This document shows positions 1 to 5,333 of a stretch of DNA of 6,224 bases, in pieces. Each line of letters starts with the position of its first letter. Positions within the stretch are counted from its first letter, which is position 1. This DNA comes from Candidatus Corynebacterium faecipullorum (GTDB taxonomy: Bacteria; Actinomycetota; Actinomycetes; Mycobacteriales; Mycobacteriaceae). Below the pieces are notes generated by a model. It saw only the letters and a program-made list of their open reading frames with translations, did not search any database and was not told the origin of the DNA. Location: positions 1 through 6,224 of the forward strand of contig DXEO01000156.1 in the NCBI GenBank assembly GCA_019114925.1, in the 5' to 3' direction. The translations under genes and the position numbers were made by a program.

Positions 1-480
1 AAGTACGCCAAGGTCTACCCGGTGCGCGATGAGACCGGCCTCATCGTGGACTACAAGACCGAAGGTGATTTCCCCTTCTACGGCAACGACGATGACCGCG
101 CCGATGATATCGCCGCCACCATCGTTCACACCGTGATGGAGAAGATTAAGGCCATCCCGATGTACCGCAACGCTATCCCCACCCAGTCGGTGCTGACCAT
201 TACCTCCAACGTTGTCTACGGCAAGGCCACCGGCGCCTTCCCGTCCGGCCACGAGGCAGGCACCCCGTTCGCGCCGGGCGCAAACCCCGAGAACGGCGCG
301 GATAGCCACGGCATGGTCGCCTCCATGCTGTCGGTGGGCAAGTTGGATTATAAGGACGCGCTCGACGGCATCTCGCTGACCAACACCATCACCCCGTCCG
401 GATTGGGCCGCACCCCGGAGGAGCGCATCACCAACCTGGTGGGCATCCTCGACGCTGGCTTCATCATGGATTCCGAATAG
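1..480 (+). CDS. pflB: Pyruvate formate-lyase large (catalytic) subunit, 3' part only, ends before the glycyl-radical domain
   Basis: The frame is open from the first base and stops with TAG at 478-480, giving 159 visible residues; the start lies upstream. Pyruvate formate-lyase (formate C-acetyltransferase) converts pyruvate and CoA to acetyl-CoA and formate in the anaerobic cytoplasm. The visible part matches the family's C-terminal half in order: KYAKV at the left edge, AIPTQSVLTITSNVVYGK, PFAPGANPENG, a VASMLSVGKL segment, DGISLTNTITPSGLG and ITNLVGILDAG. The catalytic Cys pair expected in full-length PFL would be upstream and cannot be checked. The protein ends FIMDSE, where ordinary PFLs run on without a break for about 60 residues through the RVSGYAV radical loop. 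That missing part is encoded by the next gene, 34 bases on. The call as PFL rather than another glycyl radical enzyme rests on the close match of these blocks to E. coli PflB as I remember it. Confidence 0.93.
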   Translation, partial: KYAKVYPVRDETGLIVDYKTEGDFPFYGNDDDRADDIAATIVHTVMEKIKAIPMYRNAIPTQSVLTITSNVVYGKATGAFPSGHEAGTPFAPGANPENGADSHGMVASMLSVGKLDYKDALDGISLTNTITPSGLGRTPEERITNLVGILDAGFIMDSE

Positions 481-500
481 ACCACGTCCACACCATCCCT

Positions 501-507
501 AAGGAGA
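501..507 (+). promoter_or_regulatory. Ribosome binding site of the radical-domain gene
   Basis: AAGGAGA lies 7 bases before the ATG at 515. It is a near-consensus Shine-Dalgarno sequence and fixes the start at 515 rather than at the internal ATG at 551. It also shows that the small gene is translated in its own right and is not a frameshifted tail of the upstream gene. Confidence 0.85.
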
Positions 508-514
508 ACACAAC

Positions 515-766
515 ATGGCAACCCCCACTTTCGACGAGCGCCTCGCCACCATGAAGGCCAACCGCACCGCCAACAACATGGACTCGGGCCTCTACCACGC
601 CAATATCAACGTCCTGGACAAGTCCACCTTGGAGGACGCCGTTGAGCACCCGGAGAAGTACCCGAACCTCACCGTTCGCGTTTCCGGCTACGCGGTGAAC
701 TTCGTGAAGCTCACTCGCGAGCAGCAGCTCGACGTCATCTCCCGTACCTTCCACCAGGGCTCCTAA
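515..766 (+). CDS. Detached glycyl-radical subunit of pyruvate formate-lyase (GrcA/YfiD-like C-terminal domain)
   Basis: This 83-residue protein supplies the part missing from the upstream PFL gene. Residues 26-83 match the C-terminus of ordinary PFLs: LYHANINVL, EDAVEHPEKYP, the glycyl-radical signature RVSGYAV (radical Gly58) and LTREQQLDVISRTFH. Gly58 has 25 residues after it, as in E. coli PFL. Residues 1-22 are an unrelated N-terminal leader rich in Thr, Ala and Asn. In the family, the activase abstracts hydrogen from this glycine and the radical passes to the catalytic cysteine. E. coli GrcA has the same domain but is longer (about 127 residues) and only replaces the damaged tail of a full-length PFL. 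Here the preceding PFL has no such tail, so this protein should be an obligatory subunit. It could still double as a replaceable part after oxygen cleavage. The ribosome binding site is strong; the next gene starts immediately after the stop. Confidence 0.92.
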   Translation: MATPTFDERLATMKANRTANNMDSGLYHANINVLDKSTLEDAVEHPEKYPNLTVRVSGYAVNFVKLTREQQLDVISRTFHQGS

Positions 767-1636
767 ATGGCAGATGGCATCACCGGCGTCGTGCACCTCA
801 ACCCTGAAGAAGGGGAGAAGGTGCGCGGCGCCGCCGCCGGTTTAGGAACGGACAACGACCTCGATGGCTACACCCGCCCGGAGTTGATGCAGGCTCGCCG
901 CTCTGGCGATGTCGCGCTCGTGCACTCCTGGGAGCTGGTGACGGCCGTGGACGGCCCTGGAACCCGCATGACCATGTTCATGTCGGGTTGCCCGTTGCGC
1001 TGCCAGTATTGCCACAACCCCGACACCATGGAGATGAAGGTCGGTACGTTGGAGCGCATCGAGGATGTGGTCAAGCGCATCAAACGCTATAAGCCCATCT
1101 TCAAGGCTTCCGGGGGCGGCCTGACTATCTCGGGCGGTGAGCCGCTCTTCCAGATCGCTTTCGCGCGGCGTGTGCTCAAGGAAGTCCACGATGCGGGGAT
1201 CCACACGGCGATTGACACCTCGGGCTACCTCGGCGCGCGCCTGCGTGATGAAGACCTGGACAATATCGATTTGGTGCTGCTGGACGTCAAGTCTGGCGAC
1301 GAGGAGACCTATAAGAAGGTCACCCGCCGCGAGCTGCAGCCGACGATCGATTTTGGGGATCGCCTCAATGCCATCGGCAAGCCGGTCTGGATCCGCTTCG
1401 TGGTGGTGCCGGGGCTTACCGACAGCCCCGAGAACGTCGCCAACGTAGCCAAGATCGTCTCCCGCTGGAAGAGCAATGTCGAGCGCGTCGAGGTGCTGCC
1501 CTTCCACAACATGGGCGCGGACAAGTGGCACGAGCTGGGCTACCCGTACACCCTGGAGGATACGAAGCCACCGAAGCCGGAAGACGTGGAGAAGATCCGC
1601 GAGGTGTTCCGCAAGGAAGGTTTCGTGGTCTACTAG
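767..1636 (+). CDS. pflA: Pyruvate formate-lyase-activating enzyme (radical SAM), N-terminally extended
   Basis: This 289-residue radical-SAM protein should install the glycyl radical on the small subunit, using S-adenosylmethionine and a [4Fe-4S] cluster. The cluster motif CxxxCxxC is Cys75, Cys79 and Cys82, in SGCPLRCQYCHN. The SAM-contacting GGE is at 123-125 after ASGGGLTI. Other family blocks are VDGPGTR (61-67), the IDTSG strand, LLDVKS, WIRFVVVPG, and a C-terminal LPFHNMGADKWHELGYPY followed by KPPKPEDVEKI. The E. coli enzyme starts at about the position of residue 45 here, so roughly 45 extra residues precede the core. Their codons are GC-biased like the rest, which favours real translation. 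The ATG directly abuts the previous TAA, and only a weak AGGG lies 7 bases upstream, so coupled translation is likely. ATG 887 (Met41) is a possible alternative start but has a poorly spaced GGAG. Confidence 0.93.
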   Translation: MADGITGVVHLNPEEGEKVRGAAAGLGTDNDLDGYTRPELMQARRSGDVALVHSWELVTAVDGPGTRMTMFMSGCPLRCQYCHNPDTMEMKVGTLERIEDVVKRIKRYKPIFKASGGGLTISGGEPLFQIAFARRVLKEVHDAGIHTAIDTSGYLGARLRDEDLDNIDLVLLDVKSGDEETYKKVTRRELQPTIDFGDRLNAIGKPVWIRFVVVPGLTDSPENVANVAKIVSRWKSNVERVEVLPFHNMGADKWHELGYPYTLEDTKPPKPEDVEKIREVFRKEGFVVY

Positions 1637-1640
1637 AAGC

Positions 1641-2891
1641 ATGAAACGCTTCGGCCATACCATCAAGGAACACACCATCACCGTCCCGTGGGACTATGAC
1701 AATCCCGCTGCGGGGGAGTTCGAGCTCTACGCTCGGGAAATTATCCCGCCGGGCGGTGAGAACTACCCGGCGCTGCTCTATAACCAGGGAGGGCCGGGTT
1801 TCCCGGCGCCGCGGCCGACGGGTGCCACGGGGCTCATCGGCAAAGGCCTGGAGCGCTACCGCTGGATCCTCATGGACCAGCGCGGCACTGGGCGCAGTCA
1901 CCGCATCGACGAACTCAGCCCCGCTGAGGATCGCAGCGCCACACGTTTGGCCCAACTGCGCCAGGAAAACATCGTGCGCGATGCCGAGCGCCTGCGCGAG
2001 CACCTCGGCGAGGACACGTGGGATCTCTACGGCCAATCCTTCGGCGGCTTCATCATTACCGCCTATATTTCGAAGTTCCCTGATTCCATCGGGCGCGCCT
2101 TCCTTACAGGCGGCCTGCCCACCCTGACCAAGGGCGCGGATGATCTCTACCGCACCACCTTTGCCAAGCTCAAGGTCCGCCACGAACGCTTCTATGCCCA
2201 GTTCCCGTGGGCGCAAGCACGCATCGAGGAAATCCTCCACCACCTGGATAACTCGGAAGAGCTGCTGCCGACAGGGGAGCGCCTCTCCTCCCGCCGCTTC
2301 CGCATTATCGGCATTGAGTTGGGACGCGGCACCGGATTCGATTCTCTGGCCTACCTCCTGGAGGAGCCTTTCCGGACGGTGAACGGCGAGAAGCGCTTGC
2401 GTTCGGACTTCCTCAACAACGTCGGGCAACGCGTGAGCTTCCAGGCTGGCCCGCTCTACGCAGCGATTCATGAGTCCATTTATGGTGGCGTTGGCGGCCA
2501 GGCCGTCACCGGCTGGGCGGCGCACCGCGTGCGCGAGGAATTTCCCGAGTTTGCCGAGGATGGTACGTATCTGACCGGCGAGCACATCTTCCCTTGGCAA
2601 TTCGACGAGGACCCGGCGCTGCGCCCCTTCAAGCAGGCAGCCGAGGAGCTCGCCGCCCACGAGTGGGCACGCTCTCCGTATGACGCCGCTGCGCTTGCCG
2701 ACGCCCCCGTGACCGCCTCTGCCGCCATCTACCTTGACGATATCTTCGTGCCCTTCGAGGACTCCCTAGCAACAGGGGAGACTTACCGTGACTTGCGCCC
2801 AGTGGTGACCAACCGCTTTCAGCACAACGGTATCAGCGAGGACGGCGCGGGGATTTTGGGTGAGCTCTTCCGGGCGGCTGACGAGCGTTAA
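1641..2891 (+). CDS. Proline iminopeptidase-like alpha/beta hydrolase (peptidase family S33)
   Basis: This 416-residue cytoplasmic hydrolase starts at the ATG 4 bases after pflA. The frame continues upstream inside pflA, but that part has no family similarity. Family S33 enzymes release N-terminal proline or other residues from peptides. Visible landmarks are NQGGPG at 48-53 (the HGGPG-type oxyanion segment), MDQRGTGRS at 78-86, the nucleophile elbow GQSFGG with Ser133, a likely catalytic Asp367 in DDIFVP, and His395 in NRFQHNG. The long stretch between Ser133 and Asp367 fits the helical cap domain of the family. There is no signal peptide. The upstream AAGGAAGG is about 20 bases away and AGAAG is too close, so translation probably relies on coupling to pflA. 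Its link to pyruvate metabolism is unclear and it may be a passenger. The hydrolase family is secure; the exact substrate is not. Confidence 0.88.
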   Translation: MKRFGHTIKEHTITVPWDYDNPAAGEFELYAREIIPPGGENYPALLYNQGGPGFPAPRPTGATGLIGKGLERYRWILMDQRGTGRSHRIDELSPAEDRSATRLAQLRQENIVRDAERLREHLGEDTWDLYGQSFGGFIITAYISKFPDSIGRAFLTGGLPTLTKGADDLYRTTFAKLKVRHERFYAQFPWAQARIEEILHHLDNSEELLPTGERLSSRRFRIIGIELGRGTGFDSLAYLLEEPFRTVNGEKRLRSDFLNNVGQRVSFQAGPLYAAIHESIYGGVGGQAVTGWAAHRVREEFPEFAEDGTYLTGEHIFPWQFDEDPALRPFKQAAEELAAHEWARSPYDAAALADAPVTASAAIYLDDIFVPFEDSLATGETYRDLRPVVTNRFQHNGISEDGAGILGELFRAADER

Positions 2892-2905
2892 AGGTTCCGA
2901 GTGAG

Positions 2906-2928
2906 CTTGGGGAGTGTTCTTTCCCGAG
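2906..2928 (+). terminator. Weak hairpin after the pfl operon, possible terminator
   Basis: CTTGGGGA (2906-2913) can pair with TTCCCGAG (2921-2928) across a 7-base loop, with two G-T pairs. It starts 14 bases after the hydrolase stop codon. No T run follows, so it may only slow transcription or be chance. Confidence 0.3.
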
Positions 2929-2945
2929 ATGTGGTGGTGGTCACC

Positions 2946-2976
2946 GTGTGGCACACTGGTTAGGAAAACCTTAACC
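2946..2976. promoter_or_regulatory. Two adjacent dyads upstream of the SPFH gene (possible operator or promoter region)
   Basis: GTGTGGCACAC at 2946-2956 is a perfect 5-1-5 inverted repeat. Next to it, GGTTAGG (2958-2964) pairs with CCTTAACC (2969-2976) across AAAA with one bulged T. Both sit just before the ribosome binding site at 2981. No clear -35/-10 pair could be assigned, so this is only a candidate regulatory stretch. Confidence 0.35.
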
Positions 2977-2980
2977 GAGC

Positions 2981-2988
2981 AGAAAGGA
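2981..2988 (+). promoter_or_regulatory. Ribosome binding site of the SPFH gene
   Basis: AGAAAGGA lies 7 bases before the ATG at 2996, so this start is well supported. Confidence 0.7.
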
Positions 2989-2995
2989 TAAGCCT

Positions 2996-4195
2996 ATGGC
3001 CGGTCTCATCGTCATTGGCGTGATTCTCTTACTTATTATTGCCACCGCCTTCGACGGTTTCTACATCGTCCGGACGAAGGAAGCCGCCATCATTGAGCGC
3101 ATGGGTAAGTTCGTGAATGTTGCTCACGCGGGCTTGCACTTCAAGGTGCCTTACGTTGACCGCGTGCGCGCCAAGATCAGCCTGCAGATCCGTCAGCTCG
3201 ATGTCATGGTGGAAACCAAGACCAAGGACAACGTCTTCGTCCAGATTCCTGTTGCCGTGCAGTACGAGGTAGTTCAGGGCAGCGAGCGTCAGGCTTTCTA
3301 CACCCTGTCCAACCACGAGCAGCAGATCGTGGCCTACGTCCAGGACAACGTCCGTTCCTCCGTGGCAAACATGAACCTGGATGATTCTTTCTCTTCCAAG
3401 GACACCATCGCCCGCAACGTGGCGATGTCCCTGCGCGATAACATGGCCGCCTACGGCTGGAACTTCGTCAATACCCTGGTCACCGATATCCGTCCGGATG
3501 CCCGCGTGCGCGAGTCCATGAACTCCATTAACGCCGCGCAGCGTGAGCGCGAGGCGGCCGTCGCCCAGGCAGAGGCCGAGAAGATCCGCGTGGTCAAGGA
3601 AGCCGAAGGTGCGGCTGAGGCTAAGAAGCTGCAGGGTCGTGGTGTGGCTGACCAGCGTAAGGAAATCGTCGAAGGTATTGCCCAGCAGTACGAGTTGCTG
3701 CGTGCTGCCGGTGTGCAGGAGAACCCCGAGACCCTCATGCTGGTCTCCCAGTACCTCGACGCCATGGTGGACGTGGCTGACCGCGCCCACACCAACGTGC
3801 TGTACATGCCGTCTAACCCGGGCGGCATGCAGGATCTCTTCGGCGGTATGCGCGATACTTTGCTGTCCACTAACGCTATTAATGAAGCCCCGAAGCCGAA
3901 GGTGCCGGCCGGCGAAGCAAAGCACAGCCGCGAGGACGCCGCTGCTGAGCGTCGCCGCCGTGAGGAGCAGGAGCGCCGTGAGCGCGATGAGCGCGCCCGT
4001 CGCGAGGCTGAAGCGATGGAACAGGCTCAGCGCGCACAGCAGCAGGCACAAGAGCAGGTGCAGAACGCACAGCAGGGCCAGGGCTTTGGTCAGATTTCGG
4101 GCTTCCCAGCCCCGCCGCAGGGCAACAACCAGCCGCAGAGCGCGCGCGACTACTTTGACCAGCTGCGCAACCAGCTCAACAAGGGCAATAACTAA
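2996..4195 (+). CDS. Membrane-anchored SPFH/band 7 (stomatin-like) protein with charged, Gln-rich tail
   Basis: The 399-residue product begins with a hydrophobic segment (about residues 3-18, GLIVIGVILLLIIATA) acting as a membrane anchor. The SPFH/band 7 domain follows, at about 22-185: FYIVRTKEAAIIERMGKF, GLHFKVPYVDRV, QIRQLDV and a late DIRPDARVRESM. Residues 181-230 are the Ala/Glu/Arg-rich coiled coil typical of stomatins (REREAAVAQAEAEKIR). A second, very charged coiled coil of Glu and Arg at 311-340 runs into a Gln/Ala-rich stretch to about 362, then a flexible Pro/Gly/Gln segment and a short final helix. Such proteins form oligomeric rings or scaffolds that organise membrane domains and proteases. 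Many bacterial stomatin-like genes sit beside an NfeD gene; none is next to this one, which is flanked by an unrelated hydrolase and a terminator. Its specific role cannot be read from the sequence. Confidence 0.9.
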   Translation: MAGLIVIGVILLLIIATAFDGFYIVRTKEAAIIERMGKFVNVAHAGLHFKVPYVDRVRAKISLQIRQLDVMVETKTKDNVFVQIPVAVQYEVVQGSERQAFYTLSNHEQQIVAYVQDNVRSSVANMNLDDSFSSKDTIARNVAMSLRDNMAAYGWNFVNTLVTDIRPDARVRESMNSINAAQREREAAVAQAEAEKIRVVKEAEGAAEAKKLQGRGVADQRKEIVEGIAQQYELLRAAGVQENPETLMLVSQYLDAMVDVADRAHTNVLYMPSNPGGMQDLFGGMRDTLLSTNAINEAPKPKVPAGEAKHSREDAAAERRRREEQERRERDERARREAEAMEQAQRAQQQAQEQVQNAQQGQGFGQISGFPAPPQGNNQPQSARDYFDQLRNQLNKGNN

Positions 4196-4207
4196 GCACA
4201 GCACATT

Positions 4208-4242
4208 AAAGAGAGCCTTCCCGCTTGGGGAAGGCTCTCTTT
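4208..4242. terminator. Strong intrinsic terminator after the SPFH gene
   Basis: AAAGAGAGCCTTCCC (4208-4222) and GGGAAGGCTCTCTTT (4228-4242) form a perfect 15-bp stem with the 5-base loop GCTTG, 12 bases after the SPFH stop codon. The stem ends in TTT on the + strand and, read from the other side, also in TTT. It could therefore also stop transcription arriving from the HNH nuclease side. Confidence 0.9.
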
Positions 4243-4249
4243 CACTGCC

Positions 4250-4277
4250 TTAGACAGTGGATGTTAGACAGCGGATG
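4250..4277. repeat. Tandem 14-bp direct repeat
   Basis: TTAGACAGTGGATG (4250-4263) is followed without a gap by TTAGACAGCGGATG (4264-4277), with a single T/C difference. CACTG (4243-4247) can also pair with CAGTG (4255-4259) in a small hairpin. It lies in the non-coding gap between the terminator and the gene remnant, and looks like a recent local duplication with no evident function. Confidence 0.75.
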
Positions 4278-4327
4278 GGGTGGCTAGGCACTGCGAAGAA
4301 TGAGACGCGGTGCCCAGGGCTTGCTAC

Positions 4328-4513
4328 TTACTTGGTGTAGCCGATGTTTTCCACCTCGATGACGGCGAAAGACTTAGCGCCGAAGTTCGCGATGTCCGGG
4401 CTGGTCGCCACCATGTCCGGGCTACCCGTGCCGGAGCGGTTGAGCTGGGAGCCGGAACGTTAAACCTGACCGAAGTAGGCCACACCGAAAGGGTCACCGG
4501 AGGTAAGGAACGC
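4328..4513 (-). pseudogene. Decayed 3' end of an unidentified gene, with internal stop
   Basis: Reading the minus strand, the frame just after the HNH nuclease stop gives 62 codons with host-like usage. They run AFLTSGDPFGVAYFGQV, a TAA stop (4460-4462), RSGSQLNRSGTGSPDM, VATSPDIANFGAKSFAVI, EVENIGYTK, then a final TAA at 4328-4330. The composition reads as real protein, and the internal TAA is one base change from CAA (Gln), consistent with a nonsense mutation. No start codon or ribosome binding site fits, so only the tail of an old gene remains. It contains a short internal repeat, SPDMVAT then SPDIANF, matched by ATGTCCGGGCT occurring twice, 21 bases apart (4392 and 4413). The FAVIEVEN segment is faintly like extracellular beta-sandwich domains, but I do not recognise the family. 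Confidence 0.45.
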
Positions 4514-5296
4514 TCAGCATGCATTCAGCAGCCGACTGAGTGCATCCTTTTCTGCCTCCGTAACCCAAATTTCATAGGCGGCTTTTACCTCGACGATGCG
4601 GCGCGCATACTCACAGCGAAAACTTTTGTTGGGCGGCAGCCACGTGGCTGCATCGCCAGCGCCTTTCTGCTGGTTGAGAGGACCATCGACGGCGAGGAGG
4701 TTGCGGGGATCATTAGCAAAGTCGCGGCGCCTTTCTGGTGACCATTGCTGGGCGCCTTTCTGCCAGGCGTCGGCAAGCGGCACAACGTGATCGATCTGTA
4801 CCGCACTCGAGGTTTGTGCCCCGCGCTGAAACTCAATGTCCTGACCCGAATAGGGATCGTGCAAGGTGCCGGACAGTGCCACACAGTCGTGGGTTCCTTC
4901 CTTGAGGACGAGGCTCTCCGAATCTAGGTCCCTGCGGAGGATGTCGTTGCGGGTATCGCAGCCGTTGTGGCCGAACTCCACCGTGACGTCATCGGACCAC
5001 GCCTGGCCAAACTCTTCGCGCTCATAGCCGGTCTTGGGCGCGCGGCCTTTGACCTCCAAGGAATCTAAGGCAGTGAGCGCTTCGGCGATGTCCGGTGCGG
5101 GCGCGGCCTCGTCGGCTTGTTTTTCTTCGGTGCGTTCTTCTGCTTGGCCTTCCTGCGTGGGCGCTGTTGAAGTAGTGACGCTGGGCCGCTCGGGCGCAGG
5201 TTCGGTTGGGGCGGGGAGGATAAGACCGATGGCCACTAGTACTGCTACCGCGGCATTGAGCAGCGCAGCGATGAAGAACGGGGTACGAGTGGCCAT
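4514..5296 (-). CDS. Secreted or membrane-anchored HNH nuclease (DUF1524-like)
   Basis: The 260-residue protein begins with an uncleaved-looking signal/anchor helix (residues about 7-28, FFIAALLNAAVAVLVAIGLI). A low-complexity Pro/Thr/Glu/Ala linker (29-70) follows, then the nuclease domain from about 75. The HNH core shows DHVVPLADAW (Asp169, His170), then DPRNLLAV with Asn199 and NQQKG with Asn208 and Lys211. This is the layout of actinobacterial secreted HNH proteins related to DUF1524. GHNGCDTRNDIL (109-120) and the tail WLPPNKSFRCEY...YEIWVTEAEKDAL are also typical. Cys113 with Cys138, and Cys228 with Cys260, could form disulfides outside the cell. The length and end look complete. Such proteins are thought to degrade external DNA, for example for nutrient use, but the role is inferred. 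An in-frame TAG just upstream rules out an earlier start; AGGA lies about 10 bases before the ATG. Confidence 0.88.
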   Translation of the reverse strand: MATRTPFFIAALLNAAVAVLVAIGLILPAPTEPAPERPSVTTSTAPTQEGQAEERTEEKQADEAAPAPDIAEALTALDSLEVKGRAPKTGYEREEFGQAWSDDVTVEFGHNGCDTRNDILRRDLDSESLVLKEGTHDCVALSGTLHDPYSGQDIEFQRGAQTSSAVQIDHVVPLADAWQKGAQQWSPERRRDFANDPRNLLAVDGPLNQQKGAGDAATWLPPNKSFRCEYARRIVEVKAAYEIWVTEAEKDALSRLLNAC

Positions 5297-5305
5297 GACG
5301 CATTG

Positions 5306-5322
5306 ATCCTAGTGGGTAGAAT
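5306..5322. promoter_or_regulatory. Divergent promoter region with back-to-back -10 hexamers
   Basis: TAGAAT (5317-5322, + strand) fits the actinobacterial TANAAT -10 box. It would start transcripts at about 5329-5331, only 3-5 bases before the ATG at 5334. On the minus strand TAGGAT (5311-5306) is a similar hexamer that would start transcripts about 3 bases before the nuclease ATG; its AGGA could instead be a ribosome binding site. The two are separated by GTGGG and form an inverted repeat. No good -35 boxes were seen. Confidence 0.5.
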
Positions 5323-5333
5323 CGGCACACGGT

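Noticed and set aside
464..530. The PFL split as a simple frameshift or sequencing error
   Set aside because: A 34-base spacer, a near-consensus ribosome binding site, a new ATG and a 22-residue leader separate the halves. No one- or two-base change restores a continuous PFL sequence.
515..766. A plain GrcA/YfiD spare-part protein beside a full-length PFL
   Set aside because: The PFL gene just upstream ends before the glycyl-radical loop, so it has no radical domain of its own to be rescued. The protein is also shorter than GrcA and lacks its N-terminal region.
1416..2660. Long minus-strand open frame of 414 codons
   Set aside because: It lies opposite the well-supported hydrolase gene and late pflA, has no recognisable motifs, and reflects the GC-rich codon pattern of the sense genes.
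2946..2956. GTGTGGCACAC as a GlxR/CRP-type operator
   Set aside because: The half-sites TGTG and CACA are separated by only one base, whereas CRP-family sites need about 6-8 bases between them.
3029..4204. Long minus-strand open frame opposite the SPFH gene
   Set aside because: It is Leu/His/Val-rich and anticodon-like, a shadow of the sense gene, and it has no credible start.
4310..4741. Plus-strand open frame of 143 codons across the remnant and the nuclease 3' end
   Set aside because: It is antisense to the nuclease with its conserved HNH motifs, has no ribosome binding site, and its product resembles nothing I know.
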